Position numbers and translations under genes: made by a program. The notes under the pieces were generated by a model. It worked only from the letters and a program-made list of their open reading frames with translations. It did not search any database and was not told the DNA's origin. This document shows positions 21,540 to 64,000 of a DNA stretch of 64,000 nt, piece by piece. The stretch is from Riptortus pedestris (taxonomy: Eukaryota; Arthropoda; Insecta; Hemiptera; Alydidae): assembly GCA_019009955.1 (NCBI GenBank), contig CM032228.1:9838001-9902000 (forward strand), read 5' to 3'. How positions within the stretch are numbered: the first letter of the stretch is position 1; every line of letters begins with the position of its first letter.

Positions 21540-24186
21540 GTAACCTCTGTCTGTACATTGATTTTTTTCAAAATTTCACGATACTTTTTCGTTTCACATG
21601 TCATAATAGACACCATAACTACATTTTGTTTCTTTCGTGTATGTTTCTTTGTTTGTTACCTTTTCATGCATAAACGGCTGAAACGAATTATATGAAACTT
21701 GGTATGTATATTACTACTAACCCAACTTAGACTTTAGGCCATATTAATATTCTCTGAGACGAACAGGAATGGGGGTTATAAGGGAAGCCTGGAATTAAAA
21801 AAAGTCCGTCACGCAGGGCTGTGTAAACTAAGCAGACTTCCCATGTGAAGTTTTAGAATAGAGAAATCCGCATACTGGTAACACAATACCACCGTGATTA
21901 AATACAAACGGTAATGAGAAATCTTTCAGGTAATTAAAATAAATTCCCAACTGAAACGGCTTCTGAATTGTAAGAATAATTTATATTTTAATAACTGAAA
22001 TTTTAGTAGGCCAAGAACTAAAGAAGGGGGGGGGCGGATGAACAGAATATATTTGCATAAATCTCACAAAGTAACGAAGGTAAGGTAAGGTTAGAAACGA
22101 CAGGTAAGGTTAGAAGAAGCTTCCACTTGAGCCAAGCAATGACGGAAATGGCCGACCTAATCCGAACTATACCCGACCACAGACTTCATAAAAATGCAAA
22201 TATCTCGGTTACGATAGAGAATAAATGTATATAACAATATTTATATTAAATTTAATTTTCAATAAGATTGGTTCTATACAATATTTTGATCCGATGCATA
22301 ATAACGGAGATATTTTGAATTTTCGAAAATCCCTCCTCTAAACCCCCCTCCCTCTGGTCCGATTTCAGCCGTTAACGAACTTGATCTGTCTTTTTACATA
22401 AATGGTTAAATATCGAGTTCTATTATATATTTGAAAGGTGGATAACTATATCGCACAATGATTTTATTTTTCAGGTTAATTTATGACCAAGCCCAAGGTG
22501 TTTTGTTTGATACTCCCTCAAGAATACCTTTAAAGTGGAAATGGAGACACTATGAAAGTGTAATTAGAAGAAGGGAAGAATTAAAAAATTATAGAACAGA
22601 TGACTTAATGGATATTGAACAAGACCCATACAAAATTATTACAAAAAAAGATCTGAAATTGCCAAAGGCAAAGGGAAGGAAAAAAGATGACAAAATGTTT
22701 AGAAAAAGTTCTTATGAGAAATATTCTACAAAAAGTAAAAGCCTTCGTTCTGTCAAAATAATGAAAAGTGCTTCAGCAGCCCAAAAACGGAATACGAATA
22801 AAAAATTAGCAGTTCATCTTCCAAGCACCACAAAAGAAAAGCGTCCAACTTCTAATCAATCATTAATTTTAAAATTATCAAAGACGGAGAAAAAAGGGAA
22901 GAAACATCGTACAATATCTGAGCTGGTCGATACTCCAGCTGTACTAAAATTCAGTGAAGGAGGATGCTGTATTATCGAACCCCTTTTAAGTCCATGCAAT
23001 GAAGAATTAAAAAAAAAGAGAAAAAAATATATAGGAAAAAGTGAAGGGAAAACTGATGAAGGGAAAGCTGATGAAGAGAAGACTAGAGAGAAAAGTGGAT
23101 CTCGAAAATTACTAAATCCGAAAATTTTAAGACGAGGTACATGAATTTCATATTTTTAGTACATTATATATTGAAAACAAAAACATAGAGACATATAGAT
23201 GATAGTTAAAATATGATTATTTTTTTAAATGAGTGGAGTGGGTCCTAAATGAATGTAGTTCCTGCATCCATGGACATTTTATGAACTCTTTTAATTAGTT
23301 TCATGCATGAATTTTACCAATAATTGAAATGAATGCCCTTTTTTCCTGTTGCCATTAAATCAGATTTCTACCATTCATTTTCCTTTACTGAAATTGAATG
23401 GGAGGCTCATATTTTGTTCCCATTAAAATAGGTGCTACTATGTTATCTATATGAGATTTGAAAGCCCAATTTATTTTTGTTTACCATTAAAGTAGATACA
23501 ACATAAAATATTATAAATTAGTAATATAAACCTATTAAAGATATAATGGCACTGCTATATTACAGCTAAAGAAAAAAGGAGGAGTATGAAAGCAACAGAG
23601 TGTTTTCCAGCCCCAGATAAAGCACCATTCATCATGAAAATATCAGCTATTAAACCAATAATTTTAAAAATTAGTGACACAGTTAGTGTAACTATTATGA
23701 GTCAAGAACACATTCACATTGATTTTTTGAGCCACCCTGTTCATTATGTGTAAGTTAGTCTAACTTTCAGAACTACTAATACTAATAACCAAGTGAATGA
23801 ATTTGATAAGTGAATTTTTAATACGAAATATTACTTACTTTTTTTTCTTTATTCACAGGTTTAATGTGGGAGTAACAGTAACATCTACAATAAGTCATGT
23901 ATTTGCATCTGTTAATCCAATTCAAAGTAAAGAAATTATACCCTGTTTCTTTGAAGTGTTGCAAAATAAATGTGCTACACTACATTCAATTAATCAAAAC
24001 TTAAAGTTGATGAGGGAGGAGGCTAAAAATAAATTGTTTCATTCACAGTCAACCTATTTAAAAACATGGGGATACAACATATATATGGACAAATTCTCGA
24101 GTTCCAATTTGTTATATGGATTTAACCAAACCAAGAAGCCATGCTTTTGTCCATGTAAAATAAAAACTAACCCATTAATAAATTGA
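1977..24186 (+). CDS. FAM194-domain protein (ERICH6-like), 8 exons, 5' incomplete
   Basis: Gene-level entry. Exons: 1977-2061, 11533-11683, 11767-11896, 18303-18430, 21338-21461, 22475-23136, 23566-23749, 23859-24186. All internal borders are AG/GT and the phases join without a stop, giving about 596 residues from the first codon seen. Numbered from there, residues about 122-232 resemble the FAM194 domain: a YPN/FPDGTG stretch, then LAIFDLIGNG, YDEDGSKRLIYDQ, and a closing KWKW. This matches the YPSG, FDxxGxG and WxW pattern I know from ERICH6/ERICH6B. A Lys-rich segment follows (residues about 245-435), then a C-terminal region with a Cys cluster (CFCPCK). The function of this family is poorly known; no enzyme motif is visible. 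No start codon or first exon could be assigned. Introns 1, 3, 4 and 5 are full of transposons. The family call rests on pattern memory, not a search. Confidence 0.7.
2062..4084. other. Intron 1 of FAM194-like gene, unassigned
   Basis: Contains a (GT)14 microsatellite (2340-2367), a poly-G run near 2480 and AT-rich sequence. Frames on the - strand at 2841-3029 and 2965-3426 have no recognisable domain. The rest holds nothing I can name. Confidence 0.5.
4090..4983 (+). mobile_element. Transib-like non-autonomous element, copy 1
   Basis: The ends are inverted repeats (CACACTGGAGCGA at the left, TCGCTCCAGTGTG at the right). It is flanked by CAGCG at 4085-4089 and 4984-4988, a 5-bp duplication. 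Transib elements make 5-bp GC-rich duplications and start with CAC. About 630 bp of the interior matches copy 2 at 19683-21073. No transposase frame is visible. Confidence 0.65.
5660..5830. repeat. Degenerate tandem repeat
   Basis: Four or so units around AATAAATAAAACATATGGCA, each about 50 bp, degenerate. Confidence 0.5.
5963..6566 (+). mobile_element. HINE-like element, full length (type 1)
   Basis: Head GTCCGTCACGCAGG, subterminal AAGCAGATTTC, core, C-run, (TA)n at 6400-6451, then a conserved 3' segment ending in the palindrome and CTGCTAA. 604 bp. One of the most complete short-form copies. Confidence 0.75.
7135..7491 (-). mobile_element. HINE-like element, 5' half, reverse
   Basis: Reverse-oriented copy ending at GTGACGGAC. 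Includes the core and the G-run. The 3' half and TA tract are absent. Confidence 0.65.
8034..10177 (+). mobile_element. HINE-like element (type 2) split by an insert in its TA tract
   Basis: The 5' half (8034-8829) and 3' half (9971-10177, ending CTGCTAA) are in the same orientation. Each has TA repeats at the break. The roughly 1.1 kb between them does not belong to the family. Confidence 0.7.
8830..9970 (+). mobile_element. AT-rich insert of unknown class
   Basis: T/A-rich, with many TTATTATT and CTACAGTATTATTATTC repeats. Near its end (about 9830) it has CTGAGGAAGAG followed by TCTCGAAATATCGGC, a motif often seen near ends of arthropod retroelements. No coding capacity. Confidence 0.4.
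10595..11243 (-). mobile_element. HINE-like element, reverse, nearly complete
   Basis: Contains the 3' segment, (TA)n (about 10700-10758), G-run, core and head ending GTGACGGAC at 11243. It lacks the terminal palindrome. Confidence 0.72.
11403..11487 (+). repeat. HINE-like 3' end fragment
   Basis: Matches the last ~85 bp of the family, ending in the palindrome and CTGCTAA, just upstream of FAM194-like exon 2. Confidence 0.65.
11533..11683 (+). CDS. FAM194-like gene, exon 2
   Basis: TTATAG acceptor and T|GTAAGT donor. Basic N-terminal stretch (KKIPIMQLKKPKLIKKK), then a Ser-rich stretch. Ends in phase 1 and joins the next exon 83 bp away. Confidence 0.6.
11767..11896 (+). CDS. FAM194-like gene, exon 3
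   Basis: TTTCAG acceptor and TG|GTAAGA donor. Encodes EPFVYKLSDPEMMKRGITVQ and a following hydrophobic-aromatic stretch (KLFVFETFLTNPEIS). The final codon is completed as Trp by the exon at 18303. The downstream intron (6.4 kb) contains the nested hAT/HINE/LINE-like structure and a non-LTR relic. Confidence 0.65.
12300..12480 (+). pseudogene. hAT transposase C-terminal remnant
   Basis: Reads TTYLCEKTFSKMKYTKN, then RSKLTDEHLKSLL and a terminal KSQLHKSH stop. This is the hAT dimerisation-domain ending. Everything upstream is missing. Confidence 0.8.
12663..15517 (+). mobile_element. HINE-like element inside hAT, split at its TA tract
   Basis: 5' half 12663-13236, 3' half 15301-15517 ending GGGAAATCTGCTAA. 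A ~2 kb LINE-like insert separates them, with TA repeats on both sides. Confidence 0.75.
13237..15300 (+). mobile_element. LINE-like element inside the HINE TA tract
   Basis: Starts ACTAGCAAAGGTACCCGGC and carries three tandem ~290-bp units (about 14344-14640, 14641-14933, 14934-15130). Near the 3' end are AATTCGGTTCAGCCGTTTA and an (AAAC)n run, as in the 3' tails of several insect non-LTR elements. No intact ORF. Related reverse copies lie at 21534-21797, 30822-31698 and about 56560-56700. Confidence 0.55.
16481..16695 (+). mobile_element. tRNA-derived SINE, copy 1
   Basis: The head resembles a tRNA, with a B-box-like GGTTCGAATTC at 16544-16554. The body ends at AAAGTGGACGTTAA. The same family lies in reverse at 33003-33230, 43941-44172, 52231-52330 (partial) and 61814-61981. 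Confidence 0.7.
16730..17946 (+). pseudogene. Non-LTR retrotransposon relic (reverse transcriptase)
   Basis: Fragments in changing frames. PAAWEEAVLKSGKND...YKPISLL is the RT start. YKFASCSTQKYVFFDVAAAV at about 17110 is the FxDxxxAF region, with catalytic residues lost. ISYALPAWGR and QKRALILITRAYR lie near 17370-17470. A 104-codon frame at 17632-17946, with the STQLLSVHGDLNKYFSRI pattern, resembles the C-terminus of Jockey/R1-type ORF2. Several stops and frameshifts; inactive. Confidence 0.75.
18303..18430 (+). CDS. FAM194-like gene, exon 4 (domain start)
   Basis: Acceptor ATAAACAG and donor G|GTGAGT. Encodes the start of the FAM194-like domain (GNLLYPNNTLCAFTFPDGTG, then an FSKDG stretch). 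The upstream acceptor lacks a strong polypyrimidine tract, but the phases fit on both sides. Confidence 0.7.
18650..18885 (+). repeat. HINE-like core fragment
   Basis: Contains the ATTTTCGATCCGAC to GCAACCGCTAGAGG part of the family, diverged. Confidence 0.5.
19405..19559 (-). repeat. HINE-like 5' fragment, reverse
   Basis: Contains GGGAAATCTGCTTAGTTTAC and ends GTGACGGAC. Confidence 0.65.
19563..21335 (-). mobile_element. HINE-like remnant split by the Transib-like element
   Basis: 19563-19682 and 21074-21335 join into a continuous stretch of the family across CGTCGGATCG when the Transib-like element and one CGTCG copy are removed. The downstream part runs to within a few bases of FAM194-like exon 5. 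Confidence 0.7.
19683..21073 (+). mobile_element. Transib-like non-autonomous element, copy 2
   Basis: Left end CACACTAGAGC, right end GCTCCAGTGTG. Flanked by a perfect 5-bp duplication CGTCG (19678-19682, 21074-21078), which fits the CGNCG preference of Transib. The left ~150 bp and right ~630 bp match copy 1. About 600 bp at 19826-20440 is unique to this copy and has no ORF. Confidence 0.7.
21338..21461 (+). CDS. FAM194-like gene, exon 5
   Basis: Acceptor TTTTTTTTCAG and donor AG|GTGTAT. Encodes GKMIIVFSSKKRHFDGKYEP followed by the hallmark LAIFDLIGNG and YDEDGSKR. A HINE-like remnant runs to within about 20 bp of the acceptor. A (TA)n array starts about 20 bp past the donor. Confidence 0.75.
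21483..21533. repeat. (TA)n array
   Basis: About 51 bp of uninterrupted TA, right after the FAM194-like exon 5 donor and next to a reverse LINE-like tail. Confidence 0.95.
21534..21797 (-). mobile_element. LINE-like tail, reverse
   Basis: Reverse of the 15040-15300 tail: TGTACATTGA...GTTTCACATGTCAT...AAACGGCTGAA. Runs straight into the next HINE-like head. Confidence 0.6.
21804..22425 (+). mobile_element. HINE-like element (type 2), 3' truncated
   Basis: Head, type-2 insert (ACCGTGATTAAATACAAACGG), core and C-run; stops near AAATATCGAGTT. FAM194-like exon 6 starts about 50 bp later. Confidence 0.7.
22475..23136 (+). CDS. FAM194-like gene, exon 6 (domain end and Lys-rich region)
   Basis: Largest exon, 662 bp. 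Acceptor TTTTTCAG and donor G|GTACAT. Starts RLIYDQAQGVLFD and has KWKWRHYE, closing the FAM194-like domain. It then changes to a highly basic, low-complexity sequence rich in Lys, Ser and Glu, with GKTDEGKADEEKTREKSG-like repeats near the end. Reading past the donor meets a stop two codons on, which supports the splice. A HINE-like element ends about 50 bp upstream. Confidence 0.75.
23566..23749 (+). CDS. FAM194-like gene, exon 7
   Basis: Acceptor TATTACAG and donor GT|GTAAGT. Encodes a basic start (AKEKRRSMKATECF) and a β-like stretch (SAIKPIILKISDTVSVTIMS). Ends in phase 2. Confidence 0.65.
23859..24186 (+). CDS. FAM194-like gene, last exon
   Basis: Acceptor TTCACAG. Continues VFNVGVTVTSTISHVFASVN. 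The remainder includes a C-terminal Cys cluster and ends at TGA 24184-24186. AATAAA overlaps the end of the ORF (about 24178-24183) and ATTAAA overlaps the stop, but I cannot show that either is used for polyadenylation. Confidence 0.7.
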
Positions 24187-24837
24187 TTAAAGTCAAGCAG
24201 TCCATATATTTATTAATTTAGTAAATATAATTTGGGGGTGATTGGAGATAAACTAAATGACTTCTAATAAGCAAAATATTTTGATGCATTGCATTTAAAA
24301 TTTCACATGAAAGTAATATACAATAACTACAATCCAATGTGTCAGTACAAAAAATATCATAAAACATAATTTACAGAATTTTCTATTATTAACAAAACGG
24401 TCATATACAAGTCTCCTATATTTCTAATAGATATGGAGAAATTAACAATTTTTTTATTTCTGCTCTACTCTCCTCCCCTTAAGTCAATCAAAAAGAGAAG
24501 AAGAGCGCAACTGTAAGTTACAGCAGTTCTAAATATGAAATATCAACATACTAAGTCTAGTCATTTTTTAGTTAAGCAAAATGTGATGCTGAAACATCAA
24601 AATAGGTTCAGGGATGGATAATTCCATTGATATCTGGAAGCCGAAATGTTTCTTGAGTTCAATACGTCCTTTAATTCGGACAAGGAAGTGAGTATTTTAC
24701 AATTAGCCTTTGATGTCCAGCATATTTTGGCTACTGTGTTGGGTATATTATTATCTAACACCAATCATTAGTCGATGTATGTTCAACTGGGGAACAGCTC
24801 TCCAAAAGAACTAGATCTGTCAAGTACTTTACTGTTA
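24187..24837. other. Downstream of FAM194-like gene, nothing recognised
   Basis: AT-rich. Presumably includes the 3' UTR. No convincing polyadenylation signal can be singled out. Confidence 0.4.
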
Positions 24838-25469
24838 AGGGTTTAGAGGGGGGGGGGATTTATAAATTCAAAATATCTCTGTTACTATACGTCTGATCAA
24901 AAAAATGTATAGGATCAATCTTATAGCAAAATTAAATGTACTATAAATATTGTTATATACATTTATTCTCTATCTTGAATATTAAACGATTTATTTGCAT
25001 TTTTTCAGCAAACTCGCTCGCGTATGCTCGGTTATGTAATAAACCACATCATTCGAAGCTTAAATACCAAATATTGTTTTCAAGAGACATTTATTATACG
25101 AGATACATGCAAATATGTTCTGGTGACCCCCCCCCTTCTTAAGTTTTTTGACTACTTAAATTTGATTGATTGAGATAAAAATTATTCTGATTCATTATAA
25201 ATTACAGTACTAGATATAGTAAATAGTTTTCAATCAAATTAATATGTTATATTCAGATATATTACAGTAATTGTTTTTCTTTCTGGTAAGAAGTTGGCAG
25301 AACTGTTTTTTTACATTTCAGAAGGTTCCTGTCGGAAGGTTTCTAATTACTGTTTGTATTTATTCACTTAATATTGACAGTGGTGTTGTGCTAGCAGTAT
25401 CTAGATTTCTCAGTTATTAAACTTTACGCGGGAAATCTGTTTAGTTTACGCAGCCCCTGCGAGTCGGAC
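24838..25469 (-). mobile_element. HINE-like element (type 2), reverse, 3' truncated
   Basis: G-run, core, type-2 segment and head ending GTCGGAC. No TA tract. Confidence 0.68.
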
Positions 25470-27688
25470 TTTTTTAACACTTTCCCTAGATTTTATTATA
25501 CTTCAAATTAAATTATAACTTTCCTTGCTCCCGGATGTAGACCATTTTCAAGCATTTGGAGAGGAAATCTCCTTTCTCCTGTCATTAAATCTAACCTAAG
25601 CTATCTACACTATACATATTCATTGTCAGTAGGCCCACAAATAAATAGCTGATTTAATCTTTAAAAGCTTTAGGTCGGGTAAATGATGAATACAATTACA
25701 ACTCATTACCTCATTGAGTATTAAATATAATTATATAAATTGAAAGAACAATTTTCAGGTGCACACCCCTTTTTGTTTATGCCACTGTAGTTTAATCCTG
25801 TTAATTTATCCATCTATAATTGGAGATTACCAAACCTGGGTCAACTCTCCAACGATTCTACACGACTAAAAATCAAATATTTGTGTGAAAACACAAATTT
25901 AGTTCTTTAATTATTATAAGTTAAGATTATTTTCGTTGTTAACATTTCACAACCTTTGGGCTTTTCCCCACAATTTAATAGGTTTGTAACCAACAGAAAT
26001 GCATTTTTAAATCCCTTATTACTAATTGGTTTTTTCTTTCTAAATTACAAATAAACTGGAGTAAAGAAGTGATGAACTACTTCACGACTACAGCTCTAAT
26101 ATAAATAAATGGGTAGATAAAATAATGACTAATTTATGAAAATATGTTTTATTCTCATTAGGTATAAGAAATAGAAAACTGTTGACACATGCTGAAGAAA
26201 AAAAAAAATGTTTAACAGGTTTTTAAGAAGCTCTTTGATTGGGTTTAAAATAGATATAAAAGGGGAAAAAATAGAAATTAAAAAGTAAAAAAGGAGTTTA
26301 TAAAAATACAAACTTCATTTCAGAGAATAACAAAACTTAACTTTAATGTATATAAAATAAGGAAGAACAATTTAAGTACCTCACAAATGAATTAACTCAC
26401 TTCTATTGTGCCACTGGGAACATTAAAAATAAGTGAATCGGAACCTCTTATAAATCATGAAAGAAATTATTCCTAAAGGATTAAACAGAATGTTAAATCT
26501 TATTTAAGACTAAAACTAGACCTTTTACTTTTTAATATAGTAATATAGGTTATAATATGTAAATACTCTATAGGACTTTTTATAAAGCTTGACTATAGCA
26601 TACTACTGTGTACTACGTCAGGTATTATAAATGAGTAAAAGATTTAACTTCACTTGAACTGGAGGAATCGCCTAGAATGGAAACTCTGCAAGAAACTATC
26701 TCCTAGTTGCTGGACATTGGTATTAAATATTCATGGGTCCAATGAAAGGGCTCATAAAATGTTTAAGAGGAGGTAATAATATTTTTCATTCAACCCATGG
26801 ATAAGGTTACTTTTTTGAAACCATTTGCTCCTTCTACAGAAAATGGCGTATATACAGTCCTCCTTGTGAGATTGTCAAGTGAAGTTAAAATAAATAAATG
26901 TAAGAAAACTATAAATAAAAGTAACTTGCCCAGTATATTGAAAGTCATTGAATTCATTTTGAGGTACCAGGAAGAATCAAAGTGTTTAAGTACAGCTGCA
27001 CTTGCATTTATAAACCCTGGAGGTTTTATTATCATTAATGACAGCTGCATTAGTAAAATGCAAAGTGAAGTGAAATTTGAAAGCACGTATAACTGAATAA
27101 CTATATATATATATATTTTTATTACCAATTGTTCAATAGATTTTTTATAAATTTATTCTAATTTAATTTCTTTTGGAAGGCCACTAATAATTATAATTAG
27201 CTGAAGTTCATCCAGGATTTATAAAAATATCACTATAAATATTAGCTTTAATAATTACCACATAGTGGTTTTTAAGTAATCACAGATCCGTACATCTTAT
27301 TTCACATCTATATTATCTTTCAAGGATTACCCATGTACTAATTAAAATAAATGACAAAAAATATTTATTTTTCATTTTTTGCAACTAATGCTAAATTTTG
27401 AGAATAATCTTTTTCGAAACCTTTATATTATATTACAGGTAATTGACAAATTGAATAACAATAATTATAAGGCAACATGAAAAACAAAATATGTATGTGT
27501 TTTTCATTCTCCTAAAGAAAAAAGTAAAATTCAAAAGCTATCCTATAAAATAAAAAATCAGGAAGCCTTATGCATGGGCAATATCCCAAATTCTTTCCAT
27601 TTGAAGATCAGTAATTAGTAAAGGAAAGACAAAGTCATAACAATTAAAATCCATTTATACAGAAACAGAAGCTCAAGTATCAACGAAA
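25470..27688. other. Convergent intergenic region
   Basis: AT-rich. No recognised gene apart from the uncertain frame at 26797-27096. Probably includes the 3' UTR of the ABCC4-like gene at its right end. Confidence 0.5.
26797..27096 (+). other. Unrecognised 99-codon frame, open on both strands
   Basis: MDKVTFLKPFAPSTENGVYT... reads like a protein on the + strand, but the - strand is open too (112 codons). Upstream in the same frame, four stops interrupt coding-like words (SLELEESPRMETLQETIS). It may be a decayed exon or retrocopy. I do not recognise the family. Confidence 0.25.
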
Positions 27689-61659
<33,971 letters not shown>

Positions 61660-61813
61660 AACAACTCCATGCAGAACAATATACTAGTGTCTCTTCTGCA
61701 ACAAGAACAAAAAAAAAATATGTTAATTTATTTCGCTTAGTCATTAATTTACAAATTTGAAATACAGTCAAAGTTAGTCTTTTAGAAGTGAAACGAACTA
61801 ATGAAATACATGT

Positions 61814-61981
61814 GTTTTTATTAACGTCCACTTTGTGCCACTACGGCTAATTGGGACGGGTTACCTACAGGCTGCCACCTTTTTCTAGCCACTAAGGATT
61901 TCATTTGATGAGTTCGTGACACTGCGAATTCCTATTGCTTATATAGCATTCGAATCCATGACTCTAGGTTGGCCAAGTGAA
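61814..61981 (-). mobile_element. tRNA-derived SINE, copy 4 (diverged)
   Basis: AACGTCCACTTTGTGCC and GGGACGGGTTACCTACAGG match the family. Just upstream of the ABCC4-like start codon. Confidence 0.65.
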
Positions 61982-62345
61982 CAATTCCTATTACTGCCTC
62001 GAATGTGCAGTTTTTATAGATCAGGTAAAGCAAAATAGCTGAACATTATACGTTTTACGCCATTGCCAACCAGACGAAACGAAGCTATTAAATCTGTGAC
62101 ATCAGTTTCATGCCAGATGGATACTACGTTAGAATCCTAAATATACATAACGAAAAGTGTTGATTAGTTATCTCTTGAGTACGTTGAAATCACCGAAGTA
62201 AAATCCGAATTTAAATCACTTCATTTTTCCTTTTAAATCCCCCTTTAAATAAAAAAAAAAAAGTATGAATGAATTATGTTACCTAGCTTTTGAGAGCGGT
62301 TTTATTAATTAGGATGACTCATACACGCTCATGCACACACACACA

Positions 62346-62349
<4 letters not shown>

Positions 62350-62397
<48 letters not shown>
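62350..62397. repeat. (TA)n array
   Basis: About 48 bp TA after a short CA run. Confidence 0.95.
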
Positions 62398-62401
<4 letters not shown>

Positions 62402-62441
62402 TTATTTCATCTTTCAAACATTTCATTTATCTTTTAAAAAG

Positions 62442-63175
62442 TCCGTCACGCAGGTGCTGCGTAAACTAAGCAGATTTCCCACGCGAATGTTTACAATAGA
62501 TAAATATACATACGGGCAACACTACCTTGAATGTTAAGTGAATAAATACAAACGGTAATGAGAAATCTTTCAGTCAATTTACAATACAAGTTAATAATAT
62601 CTACAACGGAAAGCGGCTGAATTGTAAACAAACAGGCCAGCCAACCTCGCAGCGCTGAATAGATAGATAGTCAGGAAAGACAAACAATTAAAGAAATATT
62701 TCTGAGCATATAACATATTAATTTTATTGAAAACTATTTACTATAGTTAGTGGTGTAACTTGAAATGAATCAGAATAATTTCCATCTCAATACTTCAGAT
62801 TTTTGTAATCCAAGGAACAAAAGAAGGGGGGGGGGGGTCAACAGAACGCATTTGTTTGCATCTCGTAAAATAAAGGTTTGTTGAAAACAATATTTGGTAT
62901 TTAGCCTTGTAATGAAGTGGTCCATGATATATCAGCTTATTATTAATATGACACTAGTAGGAGTGTGGGTTTACTGAAAGCGGAAAACTATAAAATCCAA
63001 ATGTCTCGGTTAATACTCATTATACGGAAATTATGTATAGAGCAATAGTAAATTTAATTTGCAATATGAATGTTTCTATACAGATTTTCGATCCGACGTA
63101 TAGTAACAGAGATATTTTGAATTTTCGAAATTCCACCCTTCTAAACCCGTATATGATTTTCCCTTAAGGGAAATA
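62442..63175 (+). mobile_element. HINE-like element (type 2), internal deletion
   Basis: Head, type-2 segment, poly-G and core, then a jump from TTCTAAACCC straight to the terminal palindrome. The TA tract and 3' segment are missing. Confidence 0.68.
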
Positions 63176-63930
63176 ATTTTGTCTACAAGGTCGGCAAAAG
63201 TTCATACACAGCATTATTAAATTCATGATAGCAGAGATAAGGATAGTTGAGTAAACAAGACATAAAGGAGGCAGATGAATCTGAGCGCGTAAAGATGCAA
63301 ATGACAGATTTCCATTGCTTCGCTGGAATGGAGCGGGTAATAGCCCCATTACTTTGGAAAGGTCTCTTCATTACTCAATGAACGCAGTTGCAATGAATCA
63401 CAAAGCACAGAAATATGAAAGGTTGAACCAAGCACTCCATATATAAATTATCCATTTTCAATCTAAAGAAGATGATCAAGAACCAGAATCTTTAAATCTA
63501 TACATTGTTACATTTATTACAAAATCAGTAATAAACAGCGTTTATTAGAGTTCTTTTGGATTGCAAAATTAAACATGCGCAAGCTTCACAGTTTTAATCA
63601 CTGCACAATTTATTTAACAATGCACTACACACTTGGTTAATTATTCTTAATTACTACTCACAGTATGCCCTGATAGATTCGCTGTTCTTCAGATTACACA
63701 GTCCAATAATTCACTCACGATCACTGGAGCTCACAAAAACACGGCACTGCACAGTCTTAAACATGGCACTATACTGTTCTTTTCAGAATCACGACACAAG
63801 ACTGTTCTTCACATGAAACACTTTACCGCACTGCAACTATGACGCACTGTTCACTAAAGCTGCACTGAACGCGCTGATGATCACTTGAAGAGAGCTGAGA
63901 ACAAACTAATTCGGGTCGGGCAGGGCCCCT
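63176..63930 (-). promoter_or_regulatory. Possible - strand promoter and leader (LTR-like or host 5' UTR)
   Basis: A TATA-like box reads TATATAAG on the - strand (63929-63936). The next ~300 bp of that strand is rich in CAGTG-like words and contains donor-like GTGAGT sites near 63660 and 63720. This could be the leader of an LTR retrotransposon or an untranslated first exon of the ABCC4-like gene. Neither is shown. Confidence 0.3.
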
Positions 63931-64000
63931 TATATAGCTTGTCGGAAAACATCAAACAGAATGCCCAGAAGGGACTAGACACGTTGCCTGGAACAGCTCC

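Noticed and set aside
24936..25142. Frame beginning MYYKYCYIHLFSI, similar to one at 46556-46876
   Set aside because: Both are translations of the HINE-like core in opposite orientations. The shared peptide reflects the repeat, not a gene.

Overview
The window is AT-rich, intron-bearing and crowded with transposable elements. It has spliceosomal introns with GT-AG borders, many (TA)n microsatellites, tRNA-derived SINEs, hAT, piggyBac and Transib-like DNA transposons, non-LTR retrotransposon relics and a Helentron/HINE-like family. This points to an animal nuclear genome, most likely an insect. The protein sequences look insect-like, but I cannot name the order from the sequence alone.

Two host genes can be assembled exon by exon. 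On the + strand, 1977-24186 carries eight exons (about 596 residues; the 5' end is missing or lies in exons I could not find) of a protein with a FAM194-type domain, as in glutamate-rich protein 6 (ERICH6/ERICH6B), followed by a lysine-rich segment. On the - strand, 61659 down to 27689, there are 26 exons with consistent phases and GT-AG borders. They encode a complete 1343-residue ABC transporter of the ABCC4/MRP4 type: TMD1, NBD1, TMD2, NBD2, no TMD0. The two genes converge tail to tail, with about 3.5 kb between their stop codons. They are unlikely to share a pathway.

Nearly everything else is repeats. One family dominates, with about 20 copies or fragments on both strands. It starts near GTCCGTCACGCAGGGGCTGC and ends at a palindrome followed by CTGCTAA. 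It has an asymmetric (subterminal to terminal) inverted repeat, and several copies have an internal (TA)n tract. This is the layout of Helentron-associated HINE/DINE-1-type elements. Other elements sit inside it: at 12210-15756 a LINE-like insert lies in the TA tract of a HINE-like copy, which itself lies inside a hAT element with an 8-bp target duplication. At 19683-21073 a Transib-like element with a 5-bp CGTCG duplication has split another copy.

Layout: 1-1976, repeats and possible mariner debris. 1977-24186, the FAM194 gene, with introns filled by HINE-like, Transib-like, hAT, LINE and SINE copies. 24187-27688, the convergent intergenic region. 27689-61659, the ABCC4-like gene, with introns holding a piggyBac relic, SINEs, a non-LTR relic, HINE-like copies and a 300-bp GA tract. 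61660-64000, upstream region with a SINE, a HINE-like copy and a possible promoter or LTR-like leader on the - strand near 63930.
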